Below are positions 7,356 to 14,935 of a stretch of 21,216 nt of DNA, in pieces (the stretch's first letter is position 1; each line of letters opens with the position of its first letter). A program made the translations under genes and the position numbers. The notes under the pieces were generated by a model. It saw only the letters and a list, made by a program, of their open reading frames with translations. It ran no database searches and was not told where the DNA came from. Location of the stretch: assembly GCA_049999805.1 (NCBI GenBank), contig JBNGIO010006176.1, positions 1 to 21,216 of the forward strand, read 5' to 3'. This stretch comes from Folioceros fuciformis (taxonomy: Eukaryota > Anthocerotophyta > Anthocerotopsida > Anthocerotales).

Positions 7356-7684
7356 TGTAAGAAACAAGCTCACACACAACACAACCTGGGCAACGCACAG
7401 GATCAACATAGTTAGCANNNNNNNNNNCACACACAACACAACCTGGGCAACGCACAGGATCAACATAGTTAGCAAACACAAGCAGAGGCAATGGATGGTA
7501 CACGCAATAGCACCACTAGCTTAGATAAGCTAAACAGTACACAACAATATGGTGCACAGGGTGCTAAATATATAACCCTTAGGCTAGGCAACTATCAAGG
7601 CGATAAGCCCTAGACTCGAGGGTGCAATATCTTAATATATCCTAATATACTTAGGGTAAGGAGCACAGGCTTGAATCTACGACA
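7356..7684 (-). repeat. Element E 5' LTR (329 bp as assembled)
   Basis: It starts TGTAAGAAACAAGC as the left LTR does and ends TTGAATCTACGACA where the left copy ends TTGAATCTCTAACA. The extra length is explained by the 10-N gap and a duplicated 47-bp segment; without them it is 272 bp against 271 bp for the left LTR. Confidence 0.85.
7418..7427. other. 10-N gap, probably an unmerged overlap
   Basis: The 47 bases before the gap (7371-7417) and after it (7428-7474) are identical, so two contig ends very likely overlap here and were joined without merging. Confidence 0.9.
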
Positions 7685-7700
7685 TCAAGTACATATCCAG

Positions 7701-7946
7701 AGCTCTCAAAAAGTTTTTGGAGATACGGACGTGACAGAGATGGCCCTTTTGCGAGATGTCTTGTTCGCGTGTCAAGGAATTCAAGGACGCTACATGAAGT
7801 ACGATAAAGTGAAGGATGCTTATGCTGTTCGTCACCGTGAAGCATTCAAGGTTCCTCCGGCACTTCCAACCCTGGTTCGCCGTTTGTGTGAGTTCGCCTG
7901 GCTTTTCATTCGAGTGAGAAATTACTTCTCATTGAGTTCAGACGAT
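7701..7946 (+). pseudogene. Gamma-tubulin complex protein 3 (GCP3/SPC98) gene fragment
   Basis: GCP3 is a core subunit of the gamma-tubulin ring complex that nucleates microtubules. From about 7722 the frame reads DVTEMALLRDVLFACQGIQG, then RYMKYDKVKDAY, a VPPALPTLVRRLCEFAWLF stretch and RVRNYFSLSSD. This matches the conserved GCP N-terminal region of plant GCP3 (LVRD-LYACQG-GKYVK..., ...LVRKLCELGWLFRKVRGYIS, from family knowledge). Only about 75-80 codons are present, probably one exon. The left side abuts the element E LTR at 7684. To the right the frame runs into GC-rich sequence, and I find no further GCP3 exon. It may be an isolated gene fragment, or one exon of a gene whose other exons lie outside the window or were lost. 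Confidence 0.75.
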
Positions 7947-7959
7947 GGCATGCTGGGAG

Positions 7960-8160
7960 GCAGGAGGCTACCCTACCTCGAGACGGGGGAACAAAGCCTC
8001 GCGGCCACCCGAATGCCGGAGCCTGGGAGGCCGGGGCCTCACTCCTCCCTCATCGCCATGGGGGGTTGTGCCTCCCCGGGGAGGCAGGGGCCTCGAGCCT
8101 ACGCGAGGCCCCCGCATCGCGGAGCCCGGACCGGCGGGGGAAGCGGGTCACCAAATCCCA
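7960..8160. repeat. GC-rich block between GCP3 fragment and methyltransferase
   Basis: Strongly GC-rich with runs such as cctccccggggaggcaggggcc. Open frames of over 100 codons cross it, but their composition (Gly, Pro, Arg) looks like a by-product of GC content. It ends in GGTCACCAAATC (8146-8157), shared with the block at 1156-1167. Confidence 0.4.
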
Positions 8161-8487
8161 ATCATCCGCACACCAATGTTCTTGTTACTAATCTCTGCTC
8201 TGGTGCCATCCACACGCAGACAGGCTAGCATTCGCTTGCGAGGCTTTGATTCTTTGTGTCAAGTGGCGCAGCTCTGCATCGAGAAAAGAGCAATATGCTG
8301 CGGTGCGGGAAATTGGGAATCCACTGGCTCGGGTGGGGCAGAAGTATGCCCGGTGGAATGAGCCATGCTATCACTGCAGCCAGATAGACTTGCGCAACCT
8401 TCATAAGATGCCAACCAGTATCGCTCACTATTCTGGCAGAGGCAAGGAAATTGTTGAGCCAGACAACAGGGGATCTGGCCGGCGGCG
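8161..8487. other. Region upstream of the methyltransferase gene
   Basis: No recognised coding sequence. It should hold the promoter, the 5' UTR or an unrecognised first exon of the gene that follows. I see no clear TATA box. A possible splice acceptor (tttcctcag) ends at 8519, just before the ATG at 8524. Confidence 0.4.
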
Positions 8488-9299
8488 ATGGGAGTGTGGC
8501 CGGCGATAAGTTTCCTCAGTGCCATGGGCCCGTCCACGTTCTCTCAAGGCGAGGTGGGCGATGGCAGGGAGAAGGCGCTGCTGCACCATGTCCAAAGCCA
8601 GGCGGAGCAAGGCAACCCGCGATCGGTGCTCCAGGCGGTGGACGCGTTCGCACGCCGCACCTGGCTCATGAATGTGGGAGACAAGAAGGGCCTCATCTTG
8701 GACAGCGCCCTGAAATCGTGCGATCCCCGCATTGCACTAGCAATTGGCGCCTACTGTGGCTACTCTGCTGTGCGCATCGCCAGCCAGCTCAACCGAGCCG
8801 ACTCCAAGCTGGTGTCTGTGGAGATGAACCCTGGCAATGCCGAGATGACACGCAAGGTTGTCGATCACGCAGGTACCAGCCCCTTCCAATCTAGGAGTAG
8901 CTCACATCTCAGCTCGTGGCTTTGCGGTTTCTGTGACCTGACCAGTGATGCGCTCTTAGGACTGTCGAACAAGGTGACCGTCGTGGAAGGGGTGCTCAGT
9001 GATGGGCTAGAAAAGGTGGGCAACATCTTGAAGGAGCTGAAGGCGACTGGGGTCGACTTTGTGTTTGTAGACCACCATAAATATTACTACCTGTCAGACA
9101 TGCTGCTTCTCAAGGAGGGTGGACTGCTCAAGACATGCACGGTCGTGGTGGCCGATAACATGACCATTCCAGTCGCACCTGACTACCGCCGTTACCTCAA
9201 CTCCACCCGGAGGAGTTCCATACTGTGGAGCACAAGTCTCACATGGAATACATCCGCTGGCTCCCAGACTCTGTACTCATCTCCACATACAAACAGTGA
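8488..9299 (+). CDS. Catechol O-methyltransferase-like gene, two exons, frameshifted near 3' end
   Basis: Class I SAM-dependent O-methyltransferase of the animal COMT type, expected to methylate catechol hydroxyls with Mg2+. Numbered from the ATG at 8488, exon 1 (8488-8872) has EVGDGREKALLHHV, MNVGDKKGLILD, the SAM loop IGAYCGYSA (residues 86-94) and VEMNP (E112, ribose ligand). Exon 2 (8960-9299) has VDHHK (D166, K169) and VADN (D194, N195); D-K and D-N correspond to the COMT metal/catalytic residues and the 28-residue spacing is the same. A GT-AG intron (8873-8959, 87 nt) splits codon G129. Near 9199-9207 one base is missing. In the next frame FHTVEHKSHMEYIRW leads to a normal end and TGA (9297-9299). 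The ATG at 8524 is an alternative start. LAIG replaces the usual LELG. It is either a fresh pseudogene or carries a sequencing error. Confidence 0.85.
8873..8959 (+). other. Intron of the methyltransferase gene (87 nt)
   Basis: The donor is gcag|gtacca and the acceptor ctcttag|gact. Removing it joins HAG to LSNKVTVVEG, matching the COMT family, while the unspliced frame inserts 29 unrelated residues without a stop. Its length is a multiple of three. Confidence 0.85.
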
Positions 9300-9950
9300 A
9301 ACTCCCTCACAGCTGAAAACTGAACTTCCTCGTCTCGTCCGTATGTGAATTTGTTCATCACAGTTGGGTTTGAATCCCCATCCCACTGCCACTGTGTCCA
9401 AAACCCGTAGAGGACATAGTGAATTTTGAACAGGGGACATTTGAGGCAACTGGTACGTAGAGAGGAGAGTTTGTTTACCAGGAATGTCGAGAAGACGCGC
9501 AGCCACATCAATCACTGAGCAGGTAGGTACAAGGAATTTCATAATCCTGATATCGTAACATTTGGATCATGAGACTCCTGAATTCATACATGGAAACCAT
9601 CAGTGCGAAGTCTCATGTCGTCTGTATTTAATCAGATTTGGTTCCTATAGTGATTACCTTACTATGGCATCTTCCCCCGTCTCACACGACATTGTGTTAT
9701 CCCATTATAGAGCTTGTATTTTGGTGGCTATTTGTATTTTCAGTCACCACAGGTCTTGGTGGCTTCGTTTTTCCTGCTGCCAACGCGTCCACAATTGGGA
9801 AGCATCTTGTGCCAAGATTTGAGGCTACAACTGGGAAGCATCTTGTGCCAAGATTTGAGGCAATTGATAGAGGACGACAGTTAGTTTCCTCCAAATCATG
9901 AAAACCCTCTAAACTGGTGGTGATGTCATTCTCATATCAGGTGAGGCCTC
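9300..9950. other. Downstream flank of the methyltransferase gene
   Basis: The first few hundred bases are probably 3' UTR and flank; I see no clear polyadenylation signal. An 87-codon frame (9638-9901) includes a hydrophobic run (IIELVFWWLFVFSV) and the 36-bp duplication, but nothing supports it as a gene. Confidence 0.45.
9791..9862. repeat. 36-bp tandem duplication
   Basis: The unit starting acaattggga at 9791 is repeated from 9827 (acaactggga) with one visible change. It includes agcatcttgtgccaagattt in both copies. The period is a multiple of three. Confidence 0.85.
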
Positions 9951-10287
9951 TGTACAGATCTATACAGATCTAACCTTTATTGAGAGGAAATATTTCAGAC
10001 ATGGGAGAGTGAACAACATATAAGAGCTCAATCATCTCAAACACTTATGCAGCTCAAACACTTATGCTTATCTATTCACTACTATACTATAAAGAGTGGC
10101 CACGACCCTTTATATACTAGAGGGTCACCATGTTACTATCCTAGACACTATCTATTCTATAGGAATATTCTTGCTTAGACTGCAAGCAAAGTTCTTCTAC
10201 CACTCTCTAATATGGCATAAATGTTTAGTTGTTAATTTAGAACAATTACTCTTTTGATGTGTTATCCTAAACCATTCATTTCTAACA
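9951..10287 (-). repeat. Element B 3' LTR (about 337 bp)
   Basis: The inner end is ATTTCTAACA (10278-10287), directly next to the polypurine tract. The outer end is less certain: TGTACAGATCT replaces the TGTTAGAAAT of the other copy, though gatcta-cctt-attgagagg matches just inside. It has a TATATAAA box on the - strand (10109-10116), inside a segment absent from the 5' LTR. Confidence 0.75.
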
Positions 10288-10299
10288 CTCCCACTCAAC
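10288..10299 (-). other. Element B polypurine tract region
   Basis: CTCCCACTCAAC on the + strand is GTTGAGTGGGAG on the - strand, immediately before the LTR. It is shorter in purines than the tract of element E, but in the right place. Confidence 0.65.
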
Positions 10300-10900
10300 A
10301 CTTCAAAAACCATTCCCTTAGACCAAGCATCTTGTTAAACCTAGCATGCTTGTCTAAACTCAAGCCTTAGTTAAGATATCTGCCGGCATGTCTTCTATTG
10401 GACAATACTCCACTTGTATCTCCGTTGATCTCACCTTCTCCCTAATGAAGCTCTACCTCAATGTGTTTCGTCCTTGCATGAAATATAGCATTCTTGGTTA
10501 AGAAGATGCAACCTTGATTGTCATTGAAGATTGTTGTCAGCTCACTTTGTCTGAAGCCCAACTCTTCTAATAGACCATGCAACCATATTGCTTCCATGGT
10601 TGCAGAGCATATTGTCATGTCTCTGTTTTGGTAGAAGACAAAGCAATAGTAGGTTGTCTCTTACTATTCCAAGAAATAGCTCCTCCATTCAACAAAAACA
10701 CATATCCAATTGTAGACTTTCAATTATCAACATCTCCTGCCCAATCAGAATCACAATGTCCCACTAACGTCGCTTCATTCTGACGCCTTTCTTGATACAC
10801 CAAATTCCAATGTTTTGTACCATTCAATTACCTTATGATCCTTTTCACAGCTTGAAAATGTTGTTGACCAAGATTGACTAAAAATTGGCTAGCTACTCTT
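10300..10900 (-). pseudogene. Element B RNase H domain, multiply broken
   Basis: RNase H removes template RNA during reverse transcription. On the - strand, spread over several frames: DSDWAGDV, KSTIGYVFLLNGGAISWNSK, QPTIALSST, FIREKVRSTEIQVEYCP and MPADILTKA. After a one-base shift comes LSLDKHARFNKMLGLREWFL and a stop just before the polypurine tract. These are the standard Copia RNase H landmarks in order. Multiple stops and at least one frameshift disable it. Confidence 0.8.
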
Positions 10901-11764
10901 ACTGCCTTTGCAATGTCAGACCTTGTGCCTGTAGACAAATATGTAAGGTAGCCAACTATACATTGGGAGAGTTTTATCTACCTTTTCCTTGACGTCGTCA
11001 CTTGTAGAACTCATTTCCTTTGACAGCTTTTCATTTAACACCATTGGTGTTTTCATTGGTTTGCAATCTTGCATTCTAAACCGCTTAAGGACATTCTCAA
11101 TGTATGTTCTTTGATTTAAAGAGATCGTCCTATTAGACATATCCCTCATTACCTTTATCCCTAGGAAATAGTGAAGTTCTCCTAGATCTCTCATATTAAA
11201 ACTATCATTTAGACTCTTCTTTGTACACTTCAAGAGTTCTAAATCATTGCAAACTAAAATAAAATCATCAACATAGACGCCAATGATCATCATGGACTCT
11301 CCTCCTCTTTTTACATAGATGTTCCAATCTCCATTGGTTTTTTTAAAACCTATTGCTAAGAAGAACTTATTAATTCTTACACATTAGGTAAGTGCTGACT
11401 GCTTGAGGCCATAGATTGCCATTTGCAATTTAGATACTTCACCTTCTCGACCTGGTACTTCATACCCTTCTGTCTAGTTCATATAGAATTCTTCTTCTAA
11501 ATCTCCATAAAGAAATGTTGTTTGGACATCCATGTGATGCATCTCTAGATCCATGGTTGCTAATATTGCTAAGAGTACATGGATGGATGTTATCTTAGCA
11601 ACAAGAGAGAAAGTGTATGTGTAATCAACACCTGGCACTTGTGTATATCCTTTCCCTACCATTCTTGGCTTGTAACGCTCAATGCTTCCATCAGCGTTAT
11701 GTTTGATCTTGAATACCTATTTTGATCCTATGCACTTTCTTCTTGGAGAAAGAGGAGTGATTTT
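10901..11764 (-). pseudogene. Element B reverse transcriptase, broken
   Basis: Copies element RNA into cDNA. In order on the - strand: the RVMVGKGY-like start seen here as MVGKGYTQVPGVDYTYTFS, then MHHMDVQTTFLYGDLEEEF, GREGEVSKLQMAIYGLKQSA and the catalytic IGVYVDDFILVCND (near 11270). LHYFLGIKV and LNQRTYIENVLKRFRM follow, then TPM. The YVDD motif is intact. Stops occur at 11717-11719 (TAG, shared with D), near 11475 (after FYMN) and elsewhere. The 5' end is cut by the deletion at 11764. Confidence 0.85.
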
Positions 11765-11778
11765 GAGAAGAGATTGAT
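11765..11778. other. 14-nt filler at the element B deletion junction
   Basis: gagaagagattgat sits between sequence matching D up to 18699 and sequence matching D from 19563. It repeats the adjacent ttgagaagagat. This pattern is typical of end joining with templated insertion. Confidence 0.75.
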
Positions 11779-12100
11779 AAATTGAGAAGAGATGTACTCC
11801 CCTCCATTATCACTTCTCAAAGTCTTTAAGCATTCTCCACTCTCCTTTTCAACCAAGACCTTTCATGTCTTAAATGTGTTGAAAACCTTGGACTTCTCCT
11901 TCAAGAGATAAGTCCAACTTCTTCTTTTCAAGTCATCCACAAAGACTAGAATATAACGTGATCCACCATGAGTAGGATTCTGCATGGGTCCACACACATA
12001 AGTGTGTACAAGCTCTAGCTTCTTACTAGCTCGACGAGCCCCGATCTTAGGGAACTGAGAGTGGTGAAGCTTGCCCATGATACAACCTTGACATGGTTGA
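11779..12100 (-). pseudogene. Element B integrase N-terminal part
   Basis: On the - strand CIMGKLHHSQFPKIGARRAS leads to LELVHTYVCGPMQNPTHGG and YILVFVDDLKRRSWTYLLK, the start of the integrase core with its first Asp. A stop follows at about 11863 (FNTFKT-stop), then LVEKESGECLKTLRSDNGGE in the same frame before the deletion. The catalytic Glu region is absent because of the 863-bp deletion. Confidence 0.85.
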
Positions 12101-12668
12101 TAATCACCTCTGTCTCAACGTCCAAACTTAAACCCTTAACCAAATTCTGGGTCTGCATCAATTTAAGGGTATCTATGTTTGTATGCCCTAGACGTCGATG
12201 CCAGATGCTGTTGACTCCTTGGCTGGGAGGTGAACTTAACATAGTTGCGTAAGCTTCTTCATCTCCTATAGAAGCACACAACTTGTAGAGATTGCCTTCC
12301 CAAATACCTTTGGCTATCACCTTAACAGTAGGTGATTCGGGTTGCTCGGGTTGGATGCGACATCCTTTTGAATTGAACACAATCTCATTTTCTTGGTCAG
12401 TAATTCTAGCTACAAAAAGAAGATTTTTGGCAAGACTAGGTACAAGGTGTATATCCTTTATAGTACCCTTGGACTCTTTACCAGGTAGTTTTACCTTCAT
12501 GACACCTTTCCCTTTGATCTCATATGATGTGTTATCACCAAGTGCCACCCTATGCTCTGTCAACATTTCTTTGTAGCTTGAGATCCAGGGTCGATTGTAG
12601 GTAAAGTGTTGAGATGCTCCAGGGTCTAGGTTGAGACTCTCATCCTTTCTTGTTAAGCGATCTCCCAC
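12015..12668 (-). pseudogene. Element B protease plus GAG-preintegrase
   Basis: A 217-codon frame begins with LDPGASQHFTYNRPW; the aspartic protease motif is normally DSGA, here DPGA, with the Asp kept. KLPGKESKGTIKD and LVPSLAKNLLFVARI complete protease. WHRRLGHTNIDTLKLMQ is the HxxxH part of the zinc domain; the frame then shifts by one (about 12099-12112), so CQGCIMGK falls in the next frame. The same DPGA and the same frameshift occur in element D. Confidence 0.85.
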
Positions 12669-12725
12669 TGTCTCTATTGTTGAAGCAGAAAAAAGATTTT
12701 CTTCCCATTCACTTACTTGATTGGC

Positions 12726-13145
12726 TTATAACTGTTTTCCCTTCTTCAAGTCGGCCAATCTTGTCCTACAGTCTTTTGCATAATGGTTAGGTTTCTTACA
12801 ATAATGGCAAGTACACCATGTCTTTTTCATTTTAACTTTCTCCTTTGATCCTTCACTAGAGTTGTCATGTGGGATCTTCCCTTGCGACTTTCCTTTCCTT
12901 AAAAAAAATACCGAGTCACCTTTCTGTTCATTCTTGAATGAATTCACCAGCTCTTCTTGTAGAAGCAACCCAACCATCTCTTCTATTATCGCTTGTTTAT
13001 CACTTGAATGCATCGCTATTGATGTCATGAAAGACAACACAAATTGCATGTACGTTGATAGCAAACTATTCAATAACTCCATAATCATCCTTCCTTCAGA
13101 AGGTTTGATGTCTGTAGCTTGCATTTGATCAACCAAGTTCTTCAA
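12726..13145 (-). pseudogene. gag: Element B gag C-terminal part with intact zinc knuckle
   Basis: The frame starts at KNLVDQMQAT in the middle of gag and runs through LLNSLLSTYMQFVLSFM to a lysine-rich linker and CHYCKKPNHYAKDC, a complete CCHC knuckle that binds element RNA. It is separated from the gag N-terminus by an amber TAG (13158-13160) and a frameshift near 13225, both also in element D. Confidence 0.85.
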
Positions 13146-13522
13146 CTTGTTGACGTGCTATTGAATCATCTCCCCTTCAACCATCTTGAAGTTGAACAAT
13201 TGTTGCTCCAACAACATCTCACTCACCATACTTCTTTTTCGTACATATGGCAAAGGGTAGTCCATGCCTTCTTCGATGTTGCACACTCACTCAATTGAGA
13301 GAGTATGTCATCAGACACATTAAGAAGGATTGCAGCTAATGTTGATCCATCCTTATCAAGGTCTTCTTTGGTGGGTGTGTCTTCAAGGCCCTTGTCGATG
13401 AATTTCCATACTCCTCTCTCAATGAGAAGCATCTTTAACTTCCATAGTGTGAAGTTCTTGCCTCCAAACTTCTCCACCGAGCGTGTCTCAATGAAACATG
13501 TCTCCATGCTTGTTGACGCCAT
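13146..13522 (-). pseudogene. gag: Element B gag N-terminal part
   Basis: Starting at MASTSMETCF it shows RSVEKFGGKNFTLWKLKM, the Copia gag N-terminal signature, then ERGVWKFIDKGL and SDDILSQLSECATSKKAW with LCHMYEK. A frameshift near 13225 gives an early stop after EKEVW; the correct continuation (MVSEMLLEQQLFNFKMVEGE) lies in the next frame and reaches the amber at 13158. Confidence 0.85.
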
Positions 13523-13694
13523 CTATTACATCCTCTCGAATTTCAACCTCTTGCTATAGAATAAATACTATCAATACCTTCACAATTTGCACACGAGTTC
13601 TTTGTAGCACTGTGCTAAGAATTATGCAAAAGAGGTGTTGACACGAGTACACAACTATACTGACCAAGAGAAAACTACTAGGCTCCAGAACATG
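13523..13694 (-). other. Element B leader
   Basis: About 170 bases between the primer-binding site and the gag ATG, without an open frame of note. Confidence 0.6.
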
Positions 13695-13706
13695 GCTTTG
13701 ATACCA
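13695..13706 (-). other. Element B primer-binding site
   Basis: GCTTTGATACCA on the + strand is TGGTATCAAAGC on the - strand, immediately next to the LTR. It is the same variant as in element E. Confidence 0.85.
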
Positions 13707-13854
13707 TGTTAGAAATATATTGATCTAGCCTTCATTGAGAGGAAATATTTTACAAGACACAACAAAAAACTCTTTGATATGGCATAAATATTTAGCTGTT
13801 AATTTAGAACAATTACTCTTTTGATGTGTTGTCCTAAACTATTCATTTCTAACA
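13707..13854 (-). repeat. Element B 5' LTR (148 bp, internally deleted)
   Basis: Perfect 10-bp inverted ends: TGTTAGAAAT (13707-13716) and ATTTCTAACA (13845-13854). It matches the left LTR at both ends but lacks about 190 bp of its middle, including the TATA box. The outer flank starts CTCCCA, like the polypurine side of the left LTR. Confidence 0.85.
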
Positions 13855-14076
13855 CTCCCAACCTCCATCTAGATGAATTATTGTGGGTACCCATCACTGA
13901 CGTCCTTAAGATTGCTTGCACCACGGCACCTAGTGGCAGCAAAGAAGGTCGGGCTTGAACACAAGATGGATTTCGGACAAATTTATTGCGCCTCTTTAGC
14001 ACGGATGCATGGGGGTCCTGCCATCTCGCCGCCCTCATGCACATATTCATATGCTTGGAGGATTTCCCTCCTTGAC

Positions 14077-14111
14077 GATTTCCACACATCGGAGCACAAG
14101 TGTCACATGGA
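14077..14111 (+). pseudogene. Possible relic of a methyltransferase 3' exon
   Basis: These 35 bases match 9213-9247 of the COMT-like gene at 29 positions without gaps, and both encode FHTxEHKxHM. Upstream, DD precedes as EE does in the gene. Similarity fades on both sides. It is either a tiny remnant of a second gene copy or chance; the frame-consistent match favours a remnant. Confidence 0.45.
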
Positions 14112-14717
14112 TTGTCCGTCATGCTCCAAGGGGCACATGGAAATACGGCACACTCGATGGCATCGAGACTCCAAAATCCCCTCACCGTTTATAGGGAAAA
14201 TCCTTTCAAGGCGCTTCCTCATCAATAAAACAAATAAATAAATAAAGCGATGGTTAAGGACATTTTAATCCAAAAGGTGTGGATCGTAAAAAAACAAGGC
14301 TCCAATTCAGCAGCACCAGGCTTCGCAGATCTCAGCTCAACTCGAGAGGCCTCGAGACTTGGACTTAATATATCATTACCTTTTACTGTTAGGCTAATGG
14401 CAATGTGAGCAATGGAGGGAAAGTGATGCAAGACGATTTTTGCTTCGTATTTTTGGGAGTCAGTAACAAATTACCAGCCTCCTCGTTTCCATACAATTGC
14501 ATGCTGCAATCTCCAATGTTATTGTAGAGAAAATGGCAAGGCACCTCCAAACTGCCCATAGATACGTTGCTATCATTATTTGATTGGTTCATAAATCATG
14601 TAAATACTAAAAGTTGCAAATCCTAGCCTCCTATCTTGCATGGTTACAAGAACAATATGAAGCAAGCCCAAGTTTATCGCAAGCAAACCTAGCCAATAGA
14701 GGTTGTTTGCTTGCTCT

Positions 14718-14935
14718 AGAGAGGACTCAGGTTCAATCTCTGTGTGGTCTATTTGGTGGATAATTTGCATAAACTTATCTTGATTGAACTTGAAGAGGAT
14801 CTCCAGATTAATAATTCATAATTTTCTCTCTTCCTAAGAAACCTCGGGTTTGATTTTCGTGGTCTACTTGATGGATAATATTTGTAAAGTTATTGTGATT
14901 GACCTTAATAGAATCTTTACCTAGATAATTTATCA
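14718..14935. repeat. Diverged direct repeat, 115-bp spacing
   Basis: Two units, each with a ggttcaat/gggtttgat segment, then ggtctatttggtggataat (14746) or ggtctacttgatggataat (14861), then ttgattga-like and gatct/gaatct strings. The GGTTCAATC segment resembles a Pol III B box, so a tRNA-derived SINE is possible, but no A box or tail is clear. Confidence 0.5.

Larger units (their letters stand above)
4490..7684 (-). mobile_element. Element E: Copia retrotransposon, - strand, protease and RT deleted
   Basis: Two matching LTRs (4490-4760 and 7356-7684) enclose, on the - strand, a primer-binding site, gag, GAG-preintegrase, integrase and the end of RNase H, with a polypurine tract next to the left LTR. 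Protease is missing between the zinc knuckle and preintegrase, and the whole reverse transcriptase is missing between the integrase tail and RNase H end. A second solo LTR is nested in it. The bases flanking the element (GCACG on the left, TCAAG on the right) do not form a target duplication, so one end may have been rearranged. Confidence 0.85.
9951..13854 (-). mobile_element. Element B: Copia retrotransposon, - strand, degraded but with both LTRs
   Basis: The element runs from a primer-binding site and 5' LTR on the right to a polypurine tract and 3' LTR on the left. Between them on the - strand lie gag, protease, GAG-preintegrase, the start of integrase, reverse transcriptase and RNase H. 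An 863-bp deletion relative to element D removes most of integrase and its linker. Several stops and frameshifts are shared with D. The outer flanks (GCCTC left, CTCCC right) do not form a clear target duplication. Confidence 0.85.

Noticed and set aside
4490-7684. Endogenous pararetrovirus or Gypsy element
   Set aside because: Domain order has integrase before reverse transcriptase, with FIDDYSK, WDP and ADIITKAL motifs, which is Copia; no movement or coat protein is seen.
7945-8361. Long frames through the GC-rich block
   Set aside because: Several overlapping frames are open at once because of high GC content; Gly/Pro/Arg-rich composition and no motifs.
8488-9299. Bacterial origin or contamination of the methyltransferase
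   Set aside because: It has a GT-AG intron that restores the family alignment and is surrounded by plant-type retroelements.
9638-9901. 87-codon frame with a hydrophobic run
   Set aside because: Includes the 36-bp duplication and no family resemblance; probably chance in the 3' flank of the methyltransferase.
12292-12576. Plus-strand frames within elements B and D
   Set aside because: They are antisense to clearly recognised protease and preintegrase frames and are conserved only because the two copies are nearly identical.
13873-14241. 122-codon + strand gene
   Set aside because: Only the ten-residue methyltransferase-like echo is recognisable; the rest shows no conserved motif and the start is arbitrary.
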